Source of the DNA: Prostheceraeus crozeri
Lineage: Eukaryota > Platyhelminthes > Polycladida > Euryleptidae
Assembly: GCA_907163375.1 (NCBI GenBank)
Contig: CAJQUW010006289.1
Coordinates: forward strand, 62,001 to 126,000
Length of the DNA stretch: 64,000 bases
Direction: 5' to 3'
Both the position numbers and the translations under genes were made by a program. The notes under the pieces are model-generated. The model was not told the origin of the DNA. It made no database searches and worked only from the letters and a program-made list of their open reading frames with translations. Of the stretch, positions 11,757 to 24,100 are shown piece by piece; position 1 is the stretch's first letter, and every line of letters begins with the position of its first letter.

Positions 11757-13592
11757 CAGGGTTGTTTTTTTGCCGGCTAAAACTGGTTTTTACCACTCAG
11801 TGGTAAAAACCAGGTAAAAACCGGCTAAAACTAAATTTCCGAAAAATCGGTCTATTCCTTCACGAAATGATCGACAGCAAATTGGGGTTTCAGTATTACG
11901 GTGCATGAGGGTTTGCAGTTTGCAACTCTTATCTTCCAAAACATGACATTCATTCTGTGATGGAGTTACATGATATGTTTTTAAACGAACAACAAACGAT
12001 GTTGTCTTTCTTTACGACTGCTCTGTCCTTTTCCTGTGATTTAAGAACAAATGTAGACTTTAGCACCATTTTGGCTCTTTGCTTCATGTAACAGAAGTTG
12101 TTAGATACTCGCAGAATTATCATCAAATGAATGAAAAAATGAAAAAAAATGTATGAAAATAACTGGTTTCTACATAGAACTAAATTAAGCAAACCACCTT
12201 CTTCATGTGGAGGAGCTTCAATAATCCCTCTGTCATTCTTCTGTGTTGAGTGTTCAGCAAGAATGTAGAGTGTATTTTAATAGTAGCTTAGGTTTCATCA
12301 GATCTAGATTCGAACCCAGGTCTCATGAACGCAGACAAAACACTATCAAAAAGTCTCTGTACCGGAAAATTTCACCTCCCAAATCAAGCAATATGCAACA
12401 GTCACCTAGAATGCATTTCTACTTTTTTAGTAATATTTGAAGCAAGTAAGAAAACACTTTTATGGGCTCGAAATGTATGTATTGAAATACATTTCGAGCC
12501 CATCAAAGTGTTTTCTTACTTGCTTCAATTATTATCAATGTTGGCTCGATGACACCTCCACTTCTCCAAAATACTTTTTTTAGAAATATACTAAATGTGT
12601 TGATGCTTGTGCCTGTAGCAGGAAATCATGATTTGTTAGAACAAATAATAATTAAATAACATAGTTCGCACCAGCAATCTTGATAAAGTGAGGTATAATG
12701 TATGTCTGAACAGCTTCAGTTATAATCTCAACAAAAGAACATGTCCAGTAAGCTGTAAAATTGATCTTGTTAATAAAATCTGAGAGCGACAAACAATTTT
12801 GACATTATTGTGATATACAAGTTTGTTCAAAGTTCTTGAAATTTCCAGATTTTGAGCTCAAATCAAAACTTTACTTTCGGTTTTAAATTCATTTAACATA
12901 ACCTTATCCTCTAAATATGTGAGGGTAAATTACCATGACATGAAAAATGTTGAAGGGCAAAATTTTTAATCTAGTCCTTCTGGGAGTGCAGGATAAAGTT
13001 CATAGTAATATTCGTGTAATCACAATAGGTATGGGACATTTGCCACAGATTTAGAAGACAAGCTATTCTATGAGATCAGCAGGGAGGTTAATCGTAGAAA
13101 TTCGAGGCCAGATTTCTACATTTTCGTACCCTTCTAGCTTCATGGAATGCCTGTTTTCGATCTTTTATATATAGCCAAGTGATTTCCTTCCAGCATGGAC
13201 ATCTGTTGCATCTCACAATGAATGAAATTCGTAAAGCAACAAAATGCGTGCACACTTAGAAGAATAATACTCAACAGCTTTATAACAATATTTTTTTATA
13301 ATAATTCATATTCTTACACCTATACTTGAAACATATTCTTGATTGAAATGCGATATTGATAGGTTTGAACTGTGCAAATACAGGCCTAACTGTTTATCGA
13401 ATGATGAAAAAGTAAAATGAACTTCTTGCGACTAACGTTCATCAATAGAGTAAGGAGTGACGATGATCCCTTATATTGTATGTACCCAAGAAAACTTAAG
13501 TAGTAATGCTGGTAAAAAAGTTTTTGCCAGTTTTTGCCAGTTTTAGCCGAAAAATGATGACAAAAGCTGGTGGTTTTTACCGGCCAACCCTG
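11757..13592. mobile_element. hAT-like non-autonomous element inserted in duplication copy 1
   Basis: The ends read CAGGGTTG at 11757 and CAACCCTG ending at 13592. Both subterminal zones contain CGGCTAAAACTGG and GGTAAAAACCA-type motifs arranged as palindromes (11773-11832 and 13508-13585). The paralogous empty region at about 38430 lacks this segment. An exact 8-bp duplication is not visible (flanks ACAGAGTC and ACAATTTT), so the insertion is probably old or its edges are altered. Confidence 0.65.
12437..12528. repeat. Near-perfect hairpin, 42-bp stem
   Basis: 12437-12478 pairs with 12487-12528 at 41 of 42 positions, with an 8-nt loop. It lies within the hAT-like element. If transcribed, the RNA would fold into a long double-stranded stem. 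It may be a recent inverted micro-duplication or a hairpin small-RNA source. The stem is longer and more perfect than a typical animal pre-miRNA. Confidence 0.9.
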
Positions 13593-13680
13593 ACAATTTT
13601 TTGAGACACTTTTTTGAGTCGATGCTCTACCTACAGTAAAAGTACCTACCTATGGGTAAAAGTAAGTGTCTTATCCGTGT

Positions 13681-15250
13681 ACAAATCGCAATGGCCTATA
13701 AACCAGGGAGATGGAGGCTCTACAGCCCAGCCGTACATGCCGTCTTGCAAGTTGACCGGAAAACTATGCTAACTGGCTTTTTGGCGAACTGAACGATGAA
13801 CTGAACGACTAAGCACAGATTTAGTGAAAAATGAGCGTCAAGCTGAATCAACGAAAAAACGTCAAAAGAAAGAGTTGACTGAACTTAGAAATTGCGTCGT
13901 TCGACTGCACTGCTCAGTATCTTATTTTGATTTCTGATTCGATGAGTCAATTGTGAAATTTTTTCGAAGATTAGTTTGTTGCTTTTGTGACTAATCGAAT
14001 AAAGAAATCTGTCTTTCGAATGACAGGGCATTTAGTATTTCCTAAATTTGCCTAAGGTCATTCAAGAATCATTACAAGATTTGGTTGAAGCAATTAGTAA
14101 ATTCTGACTTTTGATCATTAATTACAGTCACTCGCAAAACATATCATGTTAATAATGAATACACTTTTGATTCAAGTTAAAAAAAAATACTTAATGGGAG
14201 GAAACTTGAACAACAGAAGCAATGCTACGCATGAAGCAATAATAAAATGCGTTCAGTCTCAATATCCATTAGTTTCCGTCTCAAAGAATAGAGAAATCAG
14301 TTTTTGATATCCTTGTCGCAAACTCGATGTCTTTGTGAAGAAGTGCACTTACTGAGTGACAGTAAATCGTAGCCTTAATCAATAGTTTCAGGATTTGATG
14401 ATTTGCAGTAACTTTGCAAATGATTTTTTCATTGTGCTTTGCGTTTTTGTAAGTTCAATGGGGAATTGAATCAGACCTTACAGCTTATATTACGAAGCTG
14501 TACTGGTTCACCGTTATGCTTATTCGCATTTTGATAAATTGCCAATTGCCTGTTGCATAATTCAACTCTTAATTTTAAAGTTTGATACATTAAAAGTACA
14601 GTATTTAGTGATCAATTAATAGGATAGAATTGTTAAAAGCAAATAACCAACCTGCACATTCACAAGCAATCTTATGTCGAGTTTTCGAGTGAACTAAATA
14701 GGTATATACTAAGGTCAAGGATACTTTACGAACGCCTGGATCTTGAAGTTTAATGTGATTTGTCAAGAAATGAACAACTCACCTCTAAAAATTTCGCTTT
14801 CTTGTCATTAACCTCGAGACAACATTGGCAATCGCCCACAAACCAACTGAGAACGCTATGTGAGAGCCACAATGTTTAGAAGGTCAAACTCATAAATTAG
14901 CAAAACTTAAATTAACACTATTTAATAGTAGATTAAACTATTCTAGAAATTGAGACGTCACTATAATGATTATAGAGATAAAATTATGTAATGAAAATCG
15001 GAACAAAAAGAACAAATTATCAATAGATGAGGAATAAAAGTATAAGAGATTGCAGAATGCCATCTCACAGATTTTCTGGGATGGTTAATTTTGAAGGAAA
15101 ATCTTCTATTATGTTTCATTCACGAATATTTGAGTTCTATTCGATGCACTAGTCAATCTATCAATGTCATTTTGTACTTATAAGTAACTTCTTATTACAT
15201 TATATCTATCTGTATGATATCGTGAATAGCAATGCTATTATGTAGAGATG
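13681..15250. other. AT-rich stretch, no feature seen
   Basis: No coding region, RNA gene or clear repeat was recognised. Confidence 0.4.
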
Positions 15251-15254
15251 TGCT

Positions 15255-15500
15255 TTTATGGTCTCGGGGCACAGTGGTGAACTGCTTGGCCTAGCGATCT
15301 TTCGGTCCAGAGGTCGAGCCCGAAGGTGTCATTGGAAGTCGTCAGGAAGGGCATCCTGACTAAAAGATCACAACGCTCCAGATAAAAGTCTGACTATGTA
15401 TGGAGGAGTAGTGACGTTAAGCCATCATTTACGTCCAACACTCGAAACACAGGGAAAGGGACGATGTTATCGTGGAGTGAGTGATGTGCAATAAATGAAT
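15255..15500 (+). mobile_element. tRNA-derived SINE
   Basis: An internal pol III promoter is visible: an A-box-like GGGCACAGTGGTGAAC near 15279, and a B-box-like AGGTCGAGCCCG near 15311, about the tRNA spacing. Downstream is GGAAGGGCATCCTGAC, a conserved tail module shared by many invertebrate and vertebrate SINEs. The element ends near CAATAAATGAATG. It encodes no protein and would rely on a partner LINE. No clean target duplication was found. Confidence 0.75.
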
Positions 15501-16302
15501 GTTTACAGTCAAAATTCGGTAAAATCTGTCAAAAAATGGAAAATAGAAAAATCTGTCAAATTGATTATTTTTCTTTTAAATTGTTCTCTAGGTGTGAAGA
15601 TGAAAGAGTCAGGCGTAGAAAATGAACACTTCGCACACGGAATATGTCGCACCGTGAAGTGAATGTGATTTAGAGCAACAGTTAAGAAGTTAAGCATGGG
15701 GAAATTGATGCTCTTCGGAGCCTTTCATGGATAGGGCTTTAATCAGTTACTGATATGCTTACGTATGGATTCTCTCCTAGAAGCGCAAATGTGGCAAAAT
15801 GTCTTGCCCATCCCCCGCGAAATACCTGCTCTGATGGTTTCGCAGTCTCTCATTACTCACATTAATATATTTCTGGAGATTTCAGCGATTTTACTTTAAT
15901 CAACGTCGCAAAGCGACCAGGCGGGTACCTGTTTTTATTCTTTTCAAAACTATTAATTTTGATAGCTTTTAAAAGGGACTGCACAAGTGTTCCGACGCTG
16001 ACCTCCAAGTTGATTGCTGGTGACTATTCATATCTGAGCTCCTATTAAATCGAGCCTGAAAGAAATTTTGACGCAAGGGATCACTTGTTAAGTGGCCTTA
16101 TGCGATCTCGTATACACTTACGAGTCAAGTCGTAATTAGAGCGCAATGCCATGGACCCCCAGGATGGTTCTTTGTGCCTAACACTTGAAGAGAATCATAA
16201 TATATTATGTATGATTAATTCCAGCCTCACCTAAGAGGCGACAAGAGAGTCAACAAATGAACTAGTGTTTTCGTCTCCTCCAAACAGCTGGAAATGGAGT
16301 TC
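15501..16302. other. No gene recognised
   Basis: Mixed composition with a GC-richer part around 15900-16260. No convincing coding frame or terminal repeats were seen. The right end may belong to the same old element as the Tc1 remnant. Confidence 0.35.
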
Positions 16303-16304
16303 TA

Positions 16305-16608
16305 GTCCGGCAGCCAGAACGAGTTTCTGTCTCGTTTATGTTAACGAGTTAATGTCAAAAATTATCACTCTGGGCTTAGTACTTTTCGTTTAATCAGAGA
16401 AAACATAGAAAATTTCATTTTAGCCAAAAATTGCATGTGCGTCTAATTGGATTTACACGTGTTTTTCTTTGATCCTGTTTGATAAGAAGAGGAACTCACT
16501 AGAACTTGGTAGACGTGGCGATTCGCAGTAGGCATAGGGTGAACATCATTCTGTGAAAGTTTCATTTTCGGCCTCGTTCCCTGCAGAAACTCATTCTGGC
16601 TGCCGGAC
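16305..16608. mobile_element. TA-flanked MITE, 304 bp
   Basis: The termini GTCCGGCAGCCAGAAC and its complement (16305 and 16608) form inverted repeats of about 25 bp with one mismatch. They are flanked by TA (16303-16304 and 16609-16610). The MITE lies immediately downstream of a Tc1 transposase fragment on the minus strand, possibly within that element. Confidence 0.8.
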
Positions 16609-16610
16609 TA

Positions 16611-17000
16611 TTCCTCGCCTGAACGCATGTGCAATAATCGCCACTCATCCGATGCATAGAGGTCAAAGCGCGATTCTTCGGACCAGAGAGTACGCCTGAA
16701 ATGCTCGATCAATCACTTCTCATGCTTTCTAGTCCGATTCATTCTCGCTTTCTTCACATTCTTAGTGAGCAGTGGCTTTAATATTGACTTGTGGGTGTTC
16801 TAGGCCTTCCCCATGCCGATGAGCATGAGTCACAACCTCCTTCGACCATGGAAACCCCTGATGCTCCATGGAGACCATTGGTCGATGACCATCATCGCTT
16901 GCAGCTCTGTAGAAGCCCGCCGACGACTCTCTACGTCATCATTCTTTAGTCTTCGATCGCTCATCGCCGCTGAGCAGCTGGGACCTCTGGATAATATCCC
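16611..17000 (-). pseudogene. Tc1-like transposase fragment
   Basis: One minus-strand frame with internal stops gives a Tc1-type transposase middle region. It reads RRRASTELQAMM (helix-turn-helix part), then KPLLTKNVKKARMNRTRKHE, and EHFRRTLWSEESRFDLYASD. In the family the block is LWSDESxF, whose aspartate is the first catalytic DDE residue. Here it reads LWSEESRF, a D-to-E change. At least three stops lie in the frame and the C-terminal catalytic residues are not seen. The N-terminus is weak. The family assignment comes from motif order, not a search. Confidence 0.7.
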
Positions 17001-17186
17001 ATTTCTTTGATTGGCAAAGAATCTGGAGAAATTTCAAAATATCAGTTGGAAAATGGGCATAGTCAAGTCTTTATGCCACCAGTGTACTTGGAACAGACAT
17101 GCATACCAAAATATCAATATAGAGCCGTGGTCAGGCTTTGTTATCTACTGTAAGAATGGTGGCTTCTAGTAAAAGACAATGCAGTC

Positions 17187-18295
17187 CAGAGATGTAACCG
17201 GTCCGGAATATTCCAGACCGGCATTGGACCGGCGACCGGATCTTTCGATGAGTATATAGAGTTAAACATTGTTGCCTATAACTTGATACCGCATAAAATT
17301 ACAAGCGAATAGGCCTATCGTGAGGTCAGTTATGAAGGCTGTAGGCCGAAACCTGATTTGCGAGCCTACTAGGCTATCGGCTCATAGAGTAGACTAAGCA
17401 TAAGATTGATGTATAGCTGTAGTTAGGCATTAATATAATGTACAGGCCTACGATGCACTATATTTAGGCCTTTATATATAGGCCCATCTTGTACCAGATA
17501 GGTCCTTTATAGTAGGCTAGACCTGCCTGTTATATGCTTAGCAGGCCCTAGCTACATGTTAGAATGTTACAACTCCTAGCCTAGGCTACGAGCACTTAAT
17601 TTGATTTTGTCTAGAGCTAGGTTTATGCAAAATCATCTATTGAACGTACCTTTGTAGCATTTTACGACAACAAGCTAGAGATTTAGAAGGACACGACGGT
17701 GGCGGTACTCTGCATGATTTTGTTTTACATAGACGTATGGCAAAATGTAGTCTAAGCTCAGTTATCAGATTAAAATCCTTCAGTTCCCCATACGCTACAC
17801 CTAATGGAAAGAGACACAGGTGATTACATTTTTATATGTTAATTTTTCACAACAATTAAAAGTTCTAGAATTTCATTGGCAGTGCAATGGGAAAAATAAG
17901 CTGGAAGGGCCTAACTAAGTCAAAGATGTCTAGCACCGAGAAACAGCCACTGTTACCTGAGAAGATCGCGCGCCTTGCTGGTGAAAGCACGTGATCAAGT
18001 CATCAAGCATCGAACGGGAAAGTGCGTACCGGATAGATATCAGAATTGCCTGCACAAAAGTTTTCACGCCTAGAGGAGAGCGCATACCGTATATAAATGT
18101 GCCTTGAAAACGGCTGCTAAAATTAACAATTTACTGATTGACATGATGGATTCAACATGAAAGACACTTCCTCACATCATACCGGATGAAATTATGCCGA
18201 TGTGACCGTCTCTGCCGGTATTGGCCGGTCTGATTTTTCAGACCGGACCGGACCGGCGACTTGCGCCGGTCTACCGGCGACCGGTTACATCTCTG
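17187..18295. mobile_element. Non-autonomous hAT element, 1.1 kb
   Basis: The element starts CAGAGATGTAACCGGTCCGG and ends GACCGGTTACATCTCTG. Exact 8-bp duplications ATGCAGTC flank it (17179-17186 and 18296-18303). Subterminal zones are rich in ACCGG/CCGGT motifs in both orientations, as expected for transposase-binding sites. The interior (17270-18200) is non-coding and contains several TAGGCCTA-like motifs. Confidence 0.93.
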
Positions 18296-18303
18296 ATGCA
18301 GTC

Positions 18304-19433
18304 ACATTGCAGTGCCTCACCCTGTTGTATAGGATTCTATGTTAGGTGCCTTGTCAAATTACTTTCTAGGCATCTGACTTTTTTCCTATTTCTCTTCGAA
18401 TGCATGATCATTTTGATGAAGTAATTTACAATACAGATCAGAAAGACAATAATATTCTGCATTTTTTGTAATTTTTTGATTCTTAAGATCTGTTCGAATT
18501 CCTTAGATCAGAGCCGAAATGTTAAATGAATTGACTATTAAGAAGCATCTGCACTTTGTCACACGTACTAACTTAAGCAAAACGTGAAGACCGGATTTCT
18601 ATGATTTCTTCTTTCCAAAAATGATTTCTAAAGAATTTGCGAAATATTGCTTTCTTAGTGTTTTGTGAATATTCTTCCTGATAGCTTCTTAATTCGCTTA
18701 TTGTATTGCGATGCACATGTAGTAGGATTGCCATCATCGTAAAAATACCTTTGTATGACTTTTAAGATGGTTTGACACGCTGCATATATCATACTTGTAC
18801 AATAATACTCTTCCTGATGGCAAGGATTCTTCGCTCTTTATATCGGAAAATTCTTCAACTTAATCATTTGTTAATTTCTTGACGGATTGCCAAGAATTTT
18901 CGTCAACTCGATATTCAGTAACACGTGATATCTCGATGTTGACAATTTCACATGAATGATGGGTGGATAATTCATTCAAACTCTAGAAGTGCATGGTTGG
19001 ATATGAATTGATGGGAAGTCCTCGGAAATCAAAGCCTTAACTTCAATTATTATTCAAATGATAGCTCTCGTGGATCGTTTTTCTGTTTTATCACAATCGG
19101 AGATTATCTATGATGGTAAAGGCATTCATGCAATGTAAATGAAGGAAATCAAAATTTGGCAATCAACCAAAGTCAAGATGTCAATTGATTTTCCGAAAGT
19201 GTTGTGATTTAAACAGCTCGGTGTGAATAACATGGAATTCCCGGAGCCGTGTATGACAGTGGTGTTCTGAAAAAGTGTTGAAAATTATTTCAATTGATTT
19301 TTGAAAGTGTGTCAAATAGTTGTATTTGAGTATGCTTGTGTGAGAGGTGTTGAGAAGTTATTACGTTTGAAAGTACGAAAGTTTGGTATACGAAAAACGA
19401 AGAGTTAAATGCAGCTTTTAAAAATAATAGCTG
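18304..19433. other. AT-rich stretch, no feature seen
   Basis: No coding, RNA or repeat feature was recognised. Confidence 0.4.
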
Positions 19434-21130
19434 AAGAGATTTCATTTTACTATACTGTTCATTAAGTTACCAAACATGTTTAAAGAAAGGATCAGTTTAA
19501 TTAAAGCATAGGCTAGCTCATGCATGAAGGTTGTGTACGACATGCTACGTACACGTAAAGAATGGTCCCCGTTGTGCTTCGTTTTGACTAGCAGGAAATG
19601 CATTGCCGAAATGGAAAGTTATGTGCATGTACAATTATTATTTTTTGCTGTTTTGCTCAGACTTTGTAATTGTCAGCAAAAGCTGAAAAAGTAATTATAA
19701 CTTATAAATAATAAAGATAAACCCCAAGAATCTGATATGCCTTGTAAGCTTAGACATGCACATACATAAAATTTGATGCTGCAGACCTATGTTGCGGATC
19801 ATACATGCATTCAAATTTGTTTCATACTTTTTTCTTGAGTAAAACTGTTTTTGTTTTATTCAATTGGCAAAAATGATCATGTAGGCCTCCCTGTGTATTC
19901 CTAATTAATCCGTATTTAATTAATTTGTTTCATAATTGGTGAAGCATCACCATTGACATGGACTCTTAGAAAGGCGCCAAAATTTCATTTGCGAAAAATG
20001 CAACATTACTTACGTGGGGTTGAATATTTAAGATGCAGGTTTTAGAGATCACAACTAAAGAGATTTCATTTTACTTTATTCATTATCAAGTTGCCAAACA
20101 TGTTTCGGTCATCAAACATGGCTATCTTCAGTGGCAAGTTAGCAGTGAACTGATGAAAACAGTCTGAATTTTGTGCTTTCAATTCTAGCTATATACAGTA
20201 CTTAATAGAAATATTGGATAACCTAGTTTTCTAACAACCGTAAAGATCACAATTAAAAAGAAAAATGATAGCTGAATAGCTATGAGCATGAATGCAGATG
20301 ATAAACATTAAAAAGGATGTTAGAATTCTGATACCGTGTGAATGTTCGTTAACGGTCAATTGTATCCCTTGATTATCAGTTTCTCAGCTGTTTTTTGTGT
20401 AATTTGTTTTCATCATGATTTTGAAATCTCGGGATGCTGGAGGATGTATGCGCATGGATGCTTCAGATGGAGGATTGCCTTTAATGTGTTCATTGATCCG
20501 CTTCTGCAAATGTCTACGAGTTTCTCCGATGTAGCACAGAGAGCAGTGTTCACAGTTACACAAAAACACAAGAGAAGAGGTCTCTTTGAATTTGATTGGA
20601 TCCCTGTTTCTAAAAATATGTTTTCTATGTGTTGCATGCAGTTTTTATTTTTGAATTTTTTAGCACTTTGTTGATCTGATGAGTTTTCTTGTTTACTTCC
20701 TTGAATGTGCTTGCTTTGTAGGGCAGCTTCCAAAATAAAAGTTGTTTGTCTTCTCGTTCTTCATTTGAGCCATTTATCAAGTAGCTCTGTGGATTAGACG
20801 TTTTCGTATCAACTTGTTAAAAAACCTTAATTACGAGATCAGGATAACTATTACTCCTTAAATTTGTTTTCATTTTTTTCTTCATTTCCGGTTTTAAATT
20901 TGTGTCTGTACTTCGATTGTGAGATCGTGTATAGAGGGCTTGAGATAAGATACTCTCACTGAATTTTCATGTCCTGCACTTATTGTATGAATAGCCACTG
21001 TACATAAAATTGACAGTCCTTGATACTCTTTATATAGACGAAACGCGTTAGGTATCGCTGCTGTTTCACTCCATACAAGTCGTAATAAACTACTGGGAGA
21101 GATTTTTTCTATTTTTCACTTTAATATGAA
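19434..21130 (-). mobile_element. Penelope-like element PLE-2, degenerate
   Basis: A minus-strand PLE C-terminal coding fragment (20384-20870) is followed on its 3' side by a non-coding tail ending near 20058. The tail contains AAACATGTTTGGCAACTTGA (minus strand). A 48-bp segment of that tail (20058-20105) is repeated directly at 19434-19481, consistent with tandem terminal copies. On the other side, 21036-21130 carries GACGAAACGCGTTAGG in plus orientation, resembling a PLE tail in the opposite direction. Overall boundaries are uncertain. Confidence 0.6.
20384..20870 (-). pseudogene. PLE-2 C-terminal RT region and GIY-YIG nuclease
   Basis: Minus-strand translation gives KLPYKASTFKEVNKKTHQIN (the linker region of Penelope proteins). 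After two stops and a frameshift comes FLCNCEHCSLCYIGETRRHL, then QKRINEHIKG. C-x2-C-x3-YIGET-x-R-x2-L-x2-R-x2-EH is the GIY-YIG signature of Penelope endonucleases. The frame ends at 20384 with a stop. The RT domain proper is missing, so this is a short remnant. Confidence 0.75.
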
Positions 21131-24100
21131 CAACAATCTCCTATTACCATTATGCTAAAAGTGTCTCCCTACAGATACACATGCATAATTCTCTCCATTC
21201 GTTGTGCTTTCTTCAATGATGATGACTATGATGGTATTTGAAGCCGGTTTGGTAATCGATCATGTAAAACGTTTGCGGCTTCTACTTAGTAATAAACTAG
21301 CATCATTTAGCAAGGCCTGATGTTCTGGCAGTAATTCCACTCTGAATGTTATTTGATGTGCACGTAAATCGTCCTTCTTCGTAACGGATAAAATTAGATG
21401 TTTAATAGAAAAACAATAGATAAAAGGCATTGTAGGAATTCATATCCTGATCGCATTTTCGTCATTCGAAACATCACTCTCAGAAATCAGTTCCGGAGAT
21501 AACGCGCACTGCAATGATATGAACGACGCAGTGACCTTGTTGCTTTGTGATGAATATGGACATAACGTTGAAATTCTCAATCATCCAACGCTATCATTAA
21601 TTCTAATTCTTAATTTGAGGATTCATTCAAAACTATCTTAACAATTTCATCTACCAAGAAACCATAATTTCAGTAATCATCATTGATTTATAACACTTAG
21701 GACTTTGTAATTATGTAATTTCTTGATAAAAGGCAAATGATGGATTGTAGGAAGGAAGTCGGTGAAATTGAAGAAGTTGATGTAGGCTATTAATTTTTCT
21801 GAAAAAATCAGCAAATTCCTTTTCGCGCTGATGATAGATAATTTCCTGTTAATCATCACCACAACTTATTTATTTAACTACATCTCTTCCTCGACGGCGG
21901 CTACCATCTGTGTACGGCGTCTAATGACCAGAGGTTATTCGTGAGTCTAATTCAAATTGCCAAAACTAATCACAGTTAAATCCACATCAAACAATTGTTT
22001 TCACTTGGAGAGTTGTTGGACCTTTTCCTAGATGTCCTCATCCCAGACAGCCTTTTCTCAACTGATTCTCCTCAGGAAAGATTCATCTGAATATTTTTGA
22101 GAAATCCATCAGTCTGTTTGTTTGAGTAAGCAATGATACCTCTACAATATCGAGGCAAGAGTTGAAACAGTTTCTGTTCTTCTCTTGACGAACTTGCCCT
22201 TCTGTTCAAAATATTCTTCACATATTTCAACGTTTCCCAGCAAAAACATGTGAGAAAAAAGAATGCTTGAGTGAAAACTTGCCATTTTGCTTTCTTATAT
22301 TCATATCAATTTAATACGAGTATTTTGCCTTTTCTTATTGTGAATTATAAATATGGGGATTCGTACGTTTTCTAGGTTCTTTCTGTCCAAAATGTCATGT
22401 GTGTGAAAAACTCTTTCTTCACTTCCCTAACGCAATCTAATGCGTAGGGATTCTTCGATATACAAATGGGTGGGTGGATTTAATTAGCAGGTTTGATGAC
22501 GTGATGATGTGACTGAAATGCAACTGCTTAGCTACTTATACGCCTCGAAACGAGAGATTGTTACCTATATTGGTGTGAGAAAGCTTGTCGCCACTAGTTG
22601 CCACGAAATGCTCCTTAGCCCTACCCATGCTCTTATGAAGCACATCCATATCCCAGGGGTGATCTCCTCTTCCTTAATTTTTGAAGTATTGCTCCGAATG
22701 GCATGCAATTTGAGATTCATCTAATTTTCGTGTGTGATCATGGCATTCATCTCCTCTAAGTCGTTCAACTTCGTGCCAAAAATGGGATTTAACTGTTAAT
22801 TCATCGATTTTGACAGTCTTTTAAAATTGTTGATATTTTGCCGAATTTTGCCCATAAATCTCATGAATGACTGTTGCTTACGATGCCAAGGTGGTTGAAA
22901 GTTAACTGAGAAGTTCTGAGAAGTTACTTGTGAGTGCAAAAGAACTGAATAAGATTGACGTAATTGTGCAATAAATGCAACTCACATATACGTGTATGAA
23001 ATAGAAGGTTTTTCTTCAGAAGTGACCATTCCAATGTGCTTATTGAAATGGCAGTTCTACATGTGTGAAACTTTAAAATGTGGTTGCAACAAAACTGGAA
23101 GACTTGCAGATATCCAAGGAATTTAAGTGATTAGGAAAATTCACAAAATGCCTGCTTAGAAGTGCAACTGCATTTTGATAAGAAGTATCTTCATAAGTTT
23201 TGATTTTCCAATACTATGGTATAGATGTCTATGATAAAATGGATTATCACATGATCCAGAGACGAATAATTGATATTTTGAAATATGCGTGCGATACTTA
23301 CTTACTTAAACTTATGTTAACCAGTACGTTCAGCAACACTATTTAGTGATTGAAAATGGTTCTTCCTGAAAATGACGATTTCTGTGAAGAATTTCTATCT
23401 CGGAATATTTTAAATTTGAAGCAATTAATTCGATTGAAAGTTTACTTGTTGAGCACTATTAAATTTTATTGATCTTGAAGCAATTCGTAAGATTCATAAA
23501 TATACCGACCGACAAAGGGTTGCTGCAGCTTTGATCTGAGACTGAAAATGAAGACGTTTAAGCTATTACACTTTTCTTGGCAACCGAAATTCAAATGGCA
23601 GCTGTCAACTCGATTAATATATCTTTATATTCTATGCTACATATTGTGGATAAATCTCTTTCATATATTGCTCACTAGAGCTCCTATCATGAATATTTAA
23701 TGCCTAAGGGAATTTGCTGCCAATTCTGTATCTGATCCTTACTTTGATGAGACTTGACAAGGGGATAGCGATCACTTGACTATGATGTCGGCTAAGATGA
23801 ATCAACCCAAATAAGATCTTGTTTCATAGGATTGAAAACTACGACAATTAAGATCAATTGATTATGTCAATGTAGTGGAATCAATTTGAATTTTATGATA
23901 ATTCGATTGATGCGCAATTACTTTAACAAAGGGCTTAATTTAGCTAGAGTGACTATCAAGTTTAATAAACGAAATTACATCATTTTTACATAATTGAAAG
24001 CTCATTTTACAAATTAATGCAACCAATGTCATGTTTCTGAATTATCGGAAAACAAAACCTCAGAATATCTTAGTTGTTCTTAAGAATGTCTGTAGAAAAA

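Larger units (their letters stand above)
11200..13680 (+). repeat. Diverged segmental duplication, copy 1 (interrupted)
   Basis: 11200-11750 plus about 13593-13665 align, with many substitutions and small indels, to 37855-38490 in the same orientation. Shared landmarks include CAGATTCAAGAA, ATGAAATTTCAG, TTCATTCCTTTTGAT, TTTTGAGTCGA and CTCTACCTAC. The 1.8 kb between 11757 and 13592 is missing from copy 2 and is a hAT-like insertion. No coding potential was recognised in either copy. Confidence 0.75.

Noticed and set aside
20342-20733. 110- and 106-codon ORFs at the PLE-2 locus
   Set aside because: They are shadow frames over the minus-strand GIY-YIG fragment.
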